Below are positions 48,230 to 60,128 of a DNA stretch of 64,000 bases, in pieces (the stretch's first letter is position 1; every line of letters begins with the position of its first letter). The position numbers and the translations under genes are program-made. The stretch comes from Epichloe hybrida (lineage: Eukaryota > Ascomycota > Sordariomycetes > Hypocreales > Clavicipitaceae). The notes below the pieces were generated by a model. It did no database searches. It was not told where the DNA came from and saw only the letters and a list, made by a program, of their open reading frames with translations. Location: assembly GCA_019022495.1 (NCBI GenBank), contig JAFEKR010000056.1, positions 176,906 through 240,905 on the forward strand, written 5' to 3'.

Positions 48230-51200
48230 ATCTAGTCTTTTAGGGAGATCTAGACTAGTTATGCCTAACTAAGCGTAACCGTAGCTTAATTAGCTACTAG
48301 GTAGTAAGCCTAGCGTTAAATACTATAGAGTATTACACTTATTATAAGATAAAATGGTTTAGTCTTAAGGTTAGGAATAGAATCTGCTGCTCTTATAACT
48401 ATTATAACGCAGTCCCCTAGGGCCACGCATCTCGTAATTAACGCCGCGCTAGTTAGCCCTTTTTTTAGTCTAAAGAAAACAAGCTTAATCCTAGGTTAGT
48501 TCTAGGCTATTTACCTAAGCTTACATAGACTAAAGAGATGCTTATTACTAAGGTTCACGTTCACGTCATGGTTATAACCTATTATAGTTAGTAGTATAGA
48601 TATAAGGGCTATGTGGTTAACTTCATAAAGAACATTAGTTAAGTCTATAACTAGCTACTGCTTTTACCTAGGGATCTTAATATTATTATCCTTTAACCTA
48701 TAAATCAGATAAATTAGCCACATATAATACATTAGTTCTATAACTAATTTAGAGTGTAGCAGCCTATTATCTAGGCCTAGCTTATATATCTCTGTTTAAA
48801 TTATCCTAGGTATTACTATATTAACATAAATAAGAATAATCTGCTCTAGTTACCTAGTAATAGAGATATCATAGACTAGCTTACGGTGGAGGTAACTAAT
48901 GCCATTAATATTAAAGAGACCTACCTTAATAAAGATAATAACTAAATTAATGCACACTTTAATAAAGCTATGGTTCCTAATTTTATTGCTTAGTAATAGG
49001 AGCTTATATAACTCTATTATTAGCTTTAAGGTTCTAATAGGCCTTAGGTGCCACTAGAGTAAATTCCCCTCTAGTAAGTTAAACCTTAGACATACCTTAA
49101 TATACCTAACATTTATAGCATGCCTTTAAATAAGTTTAATTAGTCTTAGCTATTACTCTTAGAAGTATTTCTAGGTCTCTTTCTAAATAGAGAAGCTAAG
49201 TTTATTAAGCCTTATAAACGCACTATAAGCTACTCTAACTATATTAATTACCTAATAAAGTATAATAATAGCCGCTTTACTTAGTATCCTTAATTTCGCT
49301 ATATTGTATTTAATACGCTTATGTGTTAGCAGGTAAATAAGTAAAGCACTTACTTTATTAAGAGAGAACATTACTATTAGGCTATTAATATTAACTAGCT
49401 TTAACTAGCTTTTAACTTAGATACTACTAAAGCTAAGGCATTACTTAACTCTGTGGTAAGATTCTTAGGGAGCCTATAAGGCACATAAGTATACTAGGGA
49501 GGCTATAAGAACTAGCTTAAGGCATATGTTTATGCTCTTAGCTACCTAGGTATATTTATTACCCTTTTAGCTACTAATTTACACTAGTAAGACCTTTAGA
49601 GGTTTATGCTAAATTATAATAAATAGTAGTTAGGGAATAACTAAGTTAAGGCTAGGATTATAGGTAGGAACCTTTATAAGAACCTATATATCTTAGCATA
49701 GTACTTTAAGATACGCTTCTAGTTATTCTTTAAGTAAGTTCTTTAGCCTAAATTTAGCATTAAGGAATATTAGTACTAATATAAGTAGTAGTCCTAAGGT
49801 AGCCCTTATGCTTATTGCCTCTTTTGGATTAAAGATACCCTAGACACTAGCCTTATAACTATAAAACTATAGAAAGTCTTTGCTAAGTACTAGGGGTAGT
49901 ATATTACTACCTATAATACCTACCCTAACTTAGTAAATTAGTAGCATTAGGGCAATAACCCTTTAATCTTACCTATTGTAGATCCTAAGTTCAGCGATTT
50001 AGTTAATATAATCAATCGCGTTTAACGCTATAAGTACACGAAAGCATACTATTAGTATTATAAGCAACTACCTAATAGGAGATTAACAAAGGAGACGCAC
50101 TACTAATTTCACTTTCCATAAGTATATTATAAAGAGCTAATTATTATAAGGAACTTTAACCCGCAGTATCTTATATTTAATAGGGCTTAGAATAATACCT
50201 TTCTAAACAACTTTAGCCCTATAGTTATAGCCTTATAGCTTACTAATATTAACTTTACGCCCTATATAGGCATACATGCCGTTATCTCCTATATATTAAA
50301 GTATTATAGTAAGGCTAAATAGTAGTTAAAGACCTTCTAGGACATAGCTAAGGAGATTTTGCCTAGGGTTAACGCAAGTCATAGGCTTATTAGATTTGTT
50401 ACTAAGTTTATAAACAAACTTATTACTAAAAGAGACTAGTCTACGTAAGAGGTCCTCTACCTATTACTTAACCTTAACCTTTAAGAAGGATTATATATTA
50501 TTCGTAGTGTTAATTACTACCTACCTAATAAGCATTGGTAAGCGGATTATTTACTTACTAAGGGTAAAGATTAGGTCTAATAGACTTTAAATTCTTACTA
50601 GAAGTACCTGAATTACCCTATAAGCCTATAGAATCTTTATTATTTTTAGTTCCTAACCTAGATTAACTTCTCTAAGAAGCCTAAGCATTAGCAAGAGTTC
50701 CTTAACATACCTAACTAGGTCTTAAATTACTTCCTATAATATAAGACTAATCCTAATAATAAAAGCTTTAAGGACTTCTATAAAGTAAAGCTTATACTAA
50801 GCTATCCCTATACTAACTATAACTAGCTAAAGATAGTAAAGGAGAAGAGTTTTGCTATATTTCGTAAGGTATTTATATATTATTAGAGAGTCCATACTAG
50901 CGCTTACTATTATAATTACTACAGTAAGCTACCTCCTATAATAGAAGATAAGTTTAAGGAAAACCCTTAGCAGGAGAATAAGGTCTAGCTAGAGGCTTAG
51001 TAGGAAATAGCTTACTAGATTCCACATATTAAGCTTAATACTAATAAGGTTAAATTGCTTAGGAACCGCGATTGTAATTTAGCCTATAATTAGCGAAATT
51101 ATATTAAAACTTATCTTAATCTTCTTATATAGAAAAGAGAGTATTAGAATAGCCTTAAGGAGTCTTTTACTACTACTATTACTTCTTAGGATCCTATAAG

Positions 51201-52660
51201 TAACTAGAATATTACTAGTCTTAATCTAGAGTAGCGCCTTATCTTTAATATATATATTTACTACCTTAAGGATACTCTTAATCTAAATAAGTAAACACCT
51301 AAATTACTTCTTCTCTAGGTTAATAGCTAGGGAGGCACAGGGAAATCATTTATTATTCACGCTATTTCCATAGTACTAGAACACTACGCCCTAGGATGTA
51401 TTATACAAGCTGCCCCTACTAGAATCGCTACTAATAGTATTAACGGAATGACATTATATTCGCTACTATATCTTCTAGTCTTAAGGTAAATTATAACCTT
51501 ACCTAAGCTTTTAACTAATAAGCTTTCTAATTTACAGGGCACCCTATAAAGGGTTAAATACATTATTATTAATAAGAAGTCTATAATTAGGCTAAAGACA
51601 CTTTACTCCATTAACTAATAACTTTATTAGATCTTTTCTAATTTAGAGAACTACTTTAGTAGCTATAGCGTAATTCTCTTTAGTAACTTCTACTAGCTTT
51701 TACTAGTCTTTAAGAAGCCTTTCTATAGTAATAATAAACTCGTGAATAACATAAATCTAGCTAGGCGTAATACCTATTAGGCCTTTAATAAGACTATTAT
51801 GCTTTAGCAAGTTATTTACTAATAAGGCAATGCATAGGCACCGTTCCATAAAGCTCTCTAGGGCCTTCGTTTAGCTTAGCTATCTATTAACTATTAAAAG
51901 CTTCTTTATTCCCGAATTTAATTATAGCTCTTGCCTCTAGAGGTTAATTCCTTTATAAATGCAGTCCGTATCTACTACACAAGACAGTAGGTCTAAGAAT
52001 ATAACTATAACTATATAGAAAGGCTTACATTACTAATTATTTAGGTCCACGTAATATATATTAGCGAATTTAGGTATAATGCTAATTCTTAAATAGTAGG
52101 AAACCTCCACTACACTTTACTAGTTTGTATTAGAGTAAGGGTTATGCTAACGGAGAATATCTAGACGCCTATAGGCCTTATTAACAGCGCTATAGGGATT
52201 ATAGAAGATATTTACTAGGATTGAGATATTACTAATCCTTGCTAACAGGCTTCTAATATTATGTTCGTGCAAATAGATAAGTACACAGGACTACCTTACT
52301 TTATAAAGCCTAATAAGGCTACTATTATTCCTATTTTCCAAGCGTACCACGAGTTTATTAAGGGTAGTAACCTATGTAGCTAGCATTAATTCCTATTTAT
52401 AATTACATATAGTATTACTATGCATAAGTTATAGGGCATTACTCTTAATAAGGTAGTAGCTAATATCTCCGTAAAGGAGTTTATAATAAGCCTCACGTAC
52501 GTTACTATCTTAAGAGTAAAGACGCTTAAGGGTATTATATTTAATACTCCCTTTAATCTTAGCACTCTTACTTCCTAGACTAACCTAGATACTAGCCTAA
52601 GGGCTCTTAATATGTGGCAACAAGAGGTAAAAACAATTTATACTATATAATAGCTAGATA
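48230..52660 (+). pseudogene. Helitron Rep-helicase relic
   Basis: Read through stops on the plus strand, this encodes a fungal Helitron protein. An N-terminal region with EMLITKVHVHV and VYN.LLLLPRDLN-type blocks (about 48.5-48.7 kb) resembles the DUF6570 module. The Rep HUH motif at about 49806-49830 has decayed from His-U-His to SPYAYCLFWIKD, each His codon changed to Tyr by C-to-T. The Tyr-containing SYILKYYSKAK lies near 50290-50325. The Pif1-like helicase follows with an intact Walker A GGTGKSF (51331-51351), Walker B changed to IIINKKS near 51565, and LRVKTLKGIIF near 52510-52545. Stops at Gln/Trp positions and His-to-Tyr changes show RIP inactivation. Confidence 0.85.
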
Positions 52661-52887
52661 AAGCTAATATATCTCATTAGATATAGAAATTTTAACAAGT
52701 TTAAATAATAAGAGCTTTATTAGCATTATCGTTAATAACAACAAGGTGGTTAAGCTACCTTCGCATATTAACCTAGCTTAGACCCCTCCTACTCCTTAAA
52801 TAAAAGAATCTCATAGCCTAGTCCTAGTTATTAAATCTCCTATTTATATTGATTTAACATAAATTAATTCAAGATTATAAGAGAGGG

Positions 52888-53045
52888 AAAGGTATTATTA
52901 TCTGCTAAGACATCACTTCTCCTTAGATATCTGCTAAGTGATGTCTTAGTAAAGCTATTATTTTAGAAGGAGAAGAGAAAAGGTATTATTATCTACTAAG
53001 ACATTACTTCTCCTTAGATATCTACTAAGTAATGTCTTAGTAAAG
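52888..53045. repeat. Duplicated hairpin unit at the right side of the Helitron block
   Basis: Two direct copies of a 67-bp unit (52888-52954 and 52979-53045). Each contains a perfect 14-bp inverted repeat: CTAAGACATCACTT with AAGTGATGTCTTAG at 52905-52918/52936-52949, and the version with a T/A pair at 52996-53009/53027-53040. Loops are 17 bases. Differences between units are transitions that preserve pairing within each hairpin. Helitrons carry a hairpin close to their 3' end, so this is a candidate terminator, but the expected CTRR followed by T is not clear. Confidence 0.85.
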
Positions 53046-53631
53046 GGAAAAGCACACGCCCCTAGAGGGATAGTTATGTATAAATTTGTAAAATTTGTAT
53101 TATAGTAAATTAACTAAAAAAGCCCTTTTACGCACTTAACGTTAATGTTATTAGTAAAAACAGAACTGGATAATAATTAGCCCGGGCGGATACCGACGCT
53201 TTCCCTGCGCCGATAAATTCGGGCAGCCATAAGGATCTTGTATTGAGGGAATAGTGCAATTCGAACGAGGGATGCAATGTAGAAGTAGCCATGATGGCTT
53301 CGATGAGCGATGGTGACTGACGGCACGGCTCTCTGGCAGTCTTGTCTTTCTTGTGCGGGCAGCCATTTGTTTGCTGGAGCAGCTGTCGGCGGCTGGCCAT
53401 CAGCTGGCTGCCAACTGCCCTGCCCGTCTAATGGGATTCGCAACTGATCATCTCGGTCATGTCACGGATAATCACTCTCGTGTGGTCTTGCAGTTCTTGC
53501 AGTTGAGTCTGGATCAGAAAAAAACTCAAACTCATTCAGATGCTCGCCAACGTTTAGTGTGGCCTCGTTTTCGACAGGAGCCGAGATATCAAAGCTTCTC
53601 CTTGGAGGTGCCACCGTTCCAGCTTCCCGAC
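53046..53631. other. Right margin of the AT-rich block and upstream DNA of the Dicer-like fragment
   Basis: AT-rich to about 53160, with CGCCCCTAGAGGG at 53058-53070 echoing the motif near 45.77 kb, then an abrupt return to GC-normal sequence. An open frame extends upstream of the Dicer-like ATG (53353 on) but lacks recognisable similarity. Confidence 0.5.
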
Positions 53632-55893
53632 ATGGCTTTAACCCCGGCAGTGTGCTCAACCCCGACATTTTGCCCTTCATCCCACGACATGAGCTCCGCC
53701 GAGACTGGTACCGACAGTGATGATGGCATCGAAAGATACCTGCAGACTTCTAATGCAGCCCCCCAGGCGCGCGAAAAACCTCCGAATGCCGAAGATGTCG
53801 CGTTCCAGACATGGGTTGCGAACCGAACCCATGAAACATCATCGGATTTGAACGAGCTTGTAGAGGCAGACAAGTCGCTTCGACTTAAGAATCTTGATAT
53901 ATGTGATGATACGAGAAGAATTATCAACTCACCGCGACAATATCAACTAGATCTTTTTGAGCGAGCGAAAGAGAGCAACACAATCATAGTACTTGACACA
54001 GGTTAGTTCATCACACATCTTGTATCATAATCGCCAACTCACGAGCTTCAGGATCGGGAAAAACTCTTATCGCGGCCCTCTTGCTTCGACATACTCTCGA
54101 TGGCGAGCTGGAAAAAAGGGCGGAAGGTCTACCAAACAGAAGTGCCTTCTTTCTAGTGGACAAGGTCGTTCTCTGCCTACAACAGTACAATGTCCTCTCG
54201 GCTAACCTTGATCATCCGGTGGGTAAGTTCCACGGAAACACCATTACGGGCCTGAAGACAAAAGAGGATTGGGATGGCCATATTCGAGATAATATGGTTA
54301 TTGTGTGCACTGCACAAATCTTGCTTGACCTGCTAGGCAGTGGTCTCATATCCATGGACCAGATCAATCTTCTCATTTTTGATGAGGCTCATCACACGAA
54401 GAAAGGTCACCCTTACGCGAGAATTGTAAGAGATCACTACATGAGAGTCAAGACAGACCGTCCTCGTATTTTGGGCATGACAGCATCACCCGTTGACTCA
54501 AGAACTGGAGATCTAAAACTGGCTGCCCTAGAGTTGGAGGCCACTCTTTGTAGCAGAATTGCGACCATCTTTACTATGCTCCCCTCCTACAGCCAGAGGA
54601 AGCCGGGACCGACCTATGGCAAACCTTGTCAGAATCATTTGGCCTCATCACCGAGTTTTCCAGTCACCTCGAGGCGTCGCAGGACGTCTGCTCTATATTA
54701 GGCCCCTGGTGTGCCGATCATTACTGGAATTTTCTGCTCAGAGACGAGAGCAACCAGCAATTACACCAGGGCCTCAAGGCGGACCATGTTGTCACAGCAG
54801 TCGCAAAAGCCAGAAGATCGATGATGGAGCACATGGATCAACGACACAATGCAAAGATCGATGGGACGGATTTTTCGGGCAAGTTTCTTGCCTTGCATGA
54901 TATTCTGCGCGACGCCTTTTCCAATGGAGAAACGAGAAGATGCATAGTCTTTGTACAAAAGCGATACATTGCGTTCCTGCTCTCGAATGTTTTCCTCGAA
55001 CCTGGGGTTCGTATACAGAACATGCTCTGTGGCTACGTGGTAAGATGGTCTGGTATAACTGGCGAACACTGTCTTGAAGTAGACGGGAGACGGAAACTAA
55101 CCGCCGAATGTGTTACTAGGTCGGTTCACAAAACATTTCATCGAGCATTGCCAACATGTCTGTGCGAGATCAATTCCGAACCCTGCAAAGGTTCCAAAAA
55201 GGCGAAATCAACTGCCTCTTTGCAACACAGGTAGCCGAGGAAGGCATCGACATTCCTGACTGCGACTTGATTGTCAGGTTTGACCTCTACGACTCAGCGA
55301 TTCAATATATCCAATCCAGAGGCAGAGCAAGGCAGGTAAAATCCACGTACATCAACATGGTAGAGCAGGACAACATCAAGCAACTTCGACGGCTGAAGGA
55401 AGCCTCGAGAGATGCAAATGCCTTACGGCGCTTCGTTTCCGTTCTATCTGCTGACAGGAAAGTCGCTGATCTTGATCAGCCCGTGGATCACCTTGAGCGA
55501 GAAGGCAAACCACAGAGAGTGTTTCGTATTCCCGAGACTGGCGCGCAGTTGACCTTTGACTCGAGCCAGCAAGTTCTTGCCAGATTCGTTTCGTCGCTCT
55601 CAAGTGGCGCAGATGCTCACCCCGAGTATGTTGTTACGCCGACATGCGCAGGTGGGCGATTCGTCGCTACTGTCATACTTCCGGACTCGAGTCCGGTGAA
55701 GACCTTTCGCGGCATGCCTCAGCGAAGCAAGATATTAGCACGCGGCTCAGCTGCGCTTGAGGCATGCATTGACATGATTGATCGAAAATACATCAACGGC
55801 CACTTGCAGCCAACTTTAAGCAAGAGACCGAGAATTGCTCAGAAGCCCTCCTATACGAGCCGCAGGCAGAAACTATGTGACACTCTCGCCTGA
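53632..55893 (+). pseudogene. Truncated Dicer-like protein: helicase and dimerisation region only
   Basis: Exon 1 is 53632-54001 (a Met codon at 53689 is an alternative start). A 50-bp intron follows (54002-54051), then 54052-55039, an 80-bp GT-AG intron (55040-55119), and 55120 onward. Helicase motifs are intact: DTGSGKT across intron 1, LIFDEAHHTKK, MTASPVD, and QSRGRARQ. After the helicase, MPQRSKILARGSAALEACID resembles the DUF283/dimerisation region of Dicer-like 1. Then similarity ends near 55830: no PAZ and no RNase III domains follow. Near 54570-54580 the frame also breaks between CSRIATI and YYAPLLQPEEAGTDLW, and about 20 family residues seem to be missing there. It cannot encode an RNA-cleaving Dicer. 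Unlike the neighbouring repeats it shows no RIP damage. Confidence 0.82.
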
Positions 55894-57721
55894 TCAGCGA
55901 ACGGGCTTCCGCGCAAATGGCTACGTGACGCGAGAGCTTGGCAAGTTGGACGATCACACGTGTCAAAAAGAAGGCGAGACGCACATTGCAAGTGAACGCG
56001 AAGACAGAGTCAGCAATGCACATTCTTCAATAAAGCGTCGGAATCTTACCATCTCGTTTTCTTCTCCCATTGCGTCCGTGATCCGCGACCTGACCCCGGA
56101 TGATTTAGACAGTATCGAAGATGGAGAATACGCTCCTGATCGCATGTCGCCACAGGAGTCACCAAATCAATCTCCGTTGCAGAACGGCTTGAAGAGCAGG
56201 AACGCGTCGCAAGCTCCACGGGCCAAGAACAATCAGGCACCCCTCAGGCAAGCATCGCTTCGTGGTCCGCCGTTTATCCCACGTCCTGTGTCGCGAATTG
56301 ATGAACAAGACGAGGAGAGCACCGTGGAAATCGGCAATGAAGATCGACAGGTCAGCATCATTGGTGAACAAAGCATGATGAGCCACAAGACACCGGATGG
56401 TCGACGAACCAGCTTGAGCTTCATCTTCAACCACACTCCCGGAAACGGCGCTCTTTCGTTAGTGGCGGACGACAGTGCACTCATCGGTCGAAATGTGGGC
56501 AAACTGTCCCTCAGCCCTCTGTCCGAGTTCACTTTCAACAATCCCGACCAGTCTTTCGGGTTCGAGGTCAGTTATGTCATGGGTCAGCGGCACATGGCGA
56601 CAGGTGATGGCTCTAAAAAGGTCTTGTCTATGACGATACGAGAACTTGTAGACCGACTTGGTGAGGCTGAGCCACGAGAGTCCTTCTGGGAGGACATCAC
56701 AGAGCTTGATCTTCACGACAAACGACTCGCCAGTTTGCACATGCTGGATGAATTCTGTGGCAAACTGGTCACACTTGACGCTTCAGCGAACAAGCTCAGT
56801 CACCTTGAAGGGGTACCCTCAACCGTTCGCGATCTCAAGGTTTCTCACAACTTACTGACGGAATTGTCGTCATGGGACTATTTGATGAATCTGCAGTACG
56901 TCGACATCTCAGACAATGAGGTCACCGGCCTATCTGCCTTCAAGAACCTGGTTCACCTTCGGAGCCTCAGGGCTGATAACAACCAGCTGACGAGCTTGGA
57001 CGGACTTGACTCACACGATGGACTGCTGTCGATTCGAGCAAGGGGCAACAGAATTGAGGAGCTCGATTTCTCCGTATCGCGATTCGACAGGCTCCAAGAA
57101 TTGGATCTAAGCGACAACCAGATATCCTCGGTCCGTAACCTCGACCACCTCCCGGTGTTGGCTCACCTGAAATTGTCCAAAAATCGAATGACTGAGCTCC
57201 CAGGTGTCGAATGTATGAGATCGCTGAGGCATCTGGACGTGAGTGACAATGAGCTAGCCGTGCTTGACGCCAGCAGCTTCCCCAACCTTCACTCAATGCA
57301 CGCGGACAGGAACTGCATTCATCAAGTTTGTGGGTTTGAACGAACGCGCCGCCTAGACAGCCTTTCTCTTCGCGAGCAGCGCGGGAAGGCACCCTTGGAT
57401 CTGGGATTCCTCGCCAGTGCATATGAAGTGCGTAAACTCTTCCTTTCCGGCAACTTGCTGCAGAAGTTCGACCCCCAGGTTGATTTCCTAAATATGCAAC
57501 TTCTTGAGCTTGCAAATTGTGGGCTGCAAAGTTTGCCAGAAAAGATGGGCCAACTGATGCCCAACCTGCGAACCCTCAATGTCAATTTCAACGCGATCAG
57601 CAACTTGATGCCGCTGCAGTTCATTCCGCGACTGAAGAAACTACTTGTTGCCGGGAACAGACTTGCAGATTCTACATTGGTAACACAGCTGCTCTGGATG
57701 ATGGGCTTATTCCATGCCTAG
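55820..57721 (+). pseudogene. Fragment of a Cdc11/Nud1-type LRR scaffold gene
   Basis: An uninterrupted frame of more than 620 codons. Cdc11/Nud1 proteins are spindle-pole-body scaffolds of the septation initiation network, usually far longer (well over 1,000 residues). This piece starts mid-protein with a disordered region (IRDLTPDDLDSIEDGEY), then the conserved KLSLSPLSEFTFNN and FEVSYVMGQRHMATGDGSKK, then about a dozen leucine-rich repeats from ITELDLHDKRLASLHMLDEF to KKLLVAGNRLADSTLVTQLL. There it ends abruptly in WMMGLFHA and a stop, so the C-terminal cap is missing too. There is no start ATG with a family N-terminus. The frame is shifted by one relative to the Dicer-like frame, so no fusion protein is made. 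The long open LRR implies recent origin or continuing constraint. Confidence 0.82.
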
Positions 57722-58819
57722 AACAGCAAGAGGCAGAGAAACCGTGTCCATCGATCAAATGTCCCAGGGACGACCAACAAGATGAAGACGATGAGGAGAC
57801 GATGGCAGGCTCAGGGGCAGGTGAGACGGGATATTAAAGAACACGGGTACTTGTTGCAGCAGGTGCATTCTTAATGAGCGGACATGAATGGCGTTGGTGG
57901 ATTGCATTGCTCGGGGTCGCGATTGTCTATTGCAATGATGTTTATGTATATGGACTTATGAGTGGGTGTGTAACGAACAGAGAAGTGAAGACAATACTGG
58001 AGAGAATGGCTTCCACACTTGGGCTCCTATATATGCCGTTAGCCGTTGTTGAGATGAGAAAGTCGGTCGAGGCGTAGATGTTGAAAGGGAGGCTGAAATT
58101 CGGATCGGTCTAGGGTTGGTCACCAGATGATGCTCGTTGCTGCGTGTTGCGTGCACTTACGGACGTAATCCGTACATGTATGCAAACTAACTGCCTCCCA
58201 AGGAAGGCACGCCCCGGAGGCGAAAGACTACTGCCGTACACGGCCAGTTTCAGCCATTTCCCACCCCATGATTGGCTGCGCAGTGGAAAATTCTCCCATT
58301 GGCTCACACGCGCATTTCCTTTCCCTTTTGATTTCCCCTTCTTGTCGTAGAACACATCATCTGGCGTATTACGGAGTGCGACGTCGTTCTCGCCCCCCCC
58401 TCCTCTGCAACCACAGTTTTGCAACCACAGTTCTGCAACCACGGTGCACATAGTCACCGGACCGCGGATGTGGTGGTGGCTGGCGTGCAGAACCATCATG
58501 GCAATGAGTTGTCGTGACTTCTCCGACACAAGGTCTGGTCTCACTCTCACGCAAACGCAACCCATAACGTCACCAGCCATCAAGACCACACCACCACCCC
58601 CCTCGTCCCTCGCCGATCCATCACCACAAAGTCACGTATAAACGAATAGGATGCAACCAACCGACCCCGGATGCGTTAATCCTGCTCCGCCATTGCCTAT
58701 CCTGCCACGCCCACACGCATCTTGGACGCCACTGACGGTTAGTGCTGCCGCCCGCTGAGGTTAGGGGACTGACTGACTGGCTGACTGACTGCAACAACTG
58801 GGTCGGGGAAATGGAGCAT

Positions 58820-58868
58820 CTCCTCCGGGTTTCCCTCCGGATTTCCCTCCGGGGTTTCCCTCCGGGGC
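58820..58868. repeat. TTTCCCTCCGG minisatellite
   Basis: Four imperfect copies of a CCGGGTTTCCCTCCGG-like unit, read directly. Confidence 0.85.
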
Positions 58869-59329
58869 GGGACCAGCCCAAGGCTTTTGTTTCTGCGCCA
58901 TGTCATATCATGGCCATGGCGCAGTGAGATGAGATGCCATGGAGGCTGGCTGCACGGGGCCAAACCTCCGAAAATGCGTTCCCTCGAATGGTTCTGGTCC
59001 GTCAGATGCAAGCGAATACAAGGCTTGAGCACCCGGAAATGCGCAGCTTGTCATGTCATTGAGAGGAAGGATGTGTGCTGCCATGCCATCGGATGCGTGC
59101 GCCATGGCAATAGCGCAGCTGGTTTATGGATATGACGAATCACATCTGCACCTCGTAGTCCATGACTACCCAGGTGGGCAGGGTCCAGCGAACTACACGA
59201 AACATCATGTCTTGGCGCCCTCTGCACGGCATGCGTCTGCCAAGGTAATCCGTTCATGTACGCATGTTTTTAGCCGTGAGAAAGAAGTCGGGTTCGAGAG
59301 AAAAGGCTCTTGGGTTCATTTTCCAACTC

Positions 59330-59330
<1 letters not shown>

Positions 59331-59361
<31 letters not shown>
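59331..59361. repeat. GT dinucleotide microsatellite
   Basis: Uninterrupted alternating GT run of about 31 bases. Confidence 0.95.
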
Positions 59362-59363
<2 letters not shown>

Positions 59364-60082
59364 GAGAAGCAGCCACATACAACAGTACCGACTGGTCGGA
59401 ACTTTGGTGTGTGATTTCAGGATTTCAACGAGCACTGACTGACTGCATGCGTCATTTGATTTTGACTCGACCCATGTTAGTCGTGGTCGTTGGTCGTGCT
59501 GGGCGAGGGTGCCTGGGAAACAAAATGGGTTTCCCGCTCCTGTCAGCCTTTCAAGATGACGCCCAGCTCAACCGGGGTCCGGATCTGAATCCCTGTCCTT
59601 GGACAAGGTTGCTTCATTTCGCCGCCCCGAGCGGGAAGAATGAGGGAGCAGCACCTGTAAGCCTACATGTAATAGCAGCCATCTGAGATGAAGGATCGTG
59701 GTGGACGAACTGGACCAAGGCTGGCCCACCAGCGGGGTCTGCGGATCGTCATCATCAGGATGCATGGATTTATCATCATGTTACGAGAGATGAATGACAA
59801 GACGGACGGACAGGGGCCCGGACGAAGCTCGCAACCACGGGGGTCTCGGTATGCCTGAGATCAACCGCCAGATGTTGCTGGTTTCTTTGTCTCGATGGAA
59901 TTGGAAAGCGGGAGACCCGCTGCGGGCTGGAAATCTGGCGGGGGACCGACCGACCGACCCCTGCCTGGGGCAAGATGAAAATCAATACATGGAAACTTGA
60001 ACAGGCAAGCAAGCGAATGCCAAAACGAATTGAATTGAATGCATGTCGGCCTGACGGGACGAGCGAACGGAGCGAGCAGCCG

Positions 60083-60128
60083 CCCCTCCAATCGCCCCTC
60101 CAATCGCCCCTCCAATCGCCTCCAATCC
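60083..60128. repeat. 12-bp CGCCCCTCCAAT minisatellite
   Basis: Three perfect copies of CGCCCCTCCAAT and a partial fourth, read directly. Confidence 0.88.

Noticed and set aside
53062..53065. CTAG as the Helitron 3' terminus
   Set aside because: It is preceded by a suitable hairpin, but the next base is A, whereas Helitrons insert between A and T. The terminus is left undefined.
55894..57721. PAZ and RNase III domains continuing the Dicer-like gene
   Set aside because: All three plus-strand frames were read; the only coherent protein here is the leucine-rich-repeat scaffold fragment.
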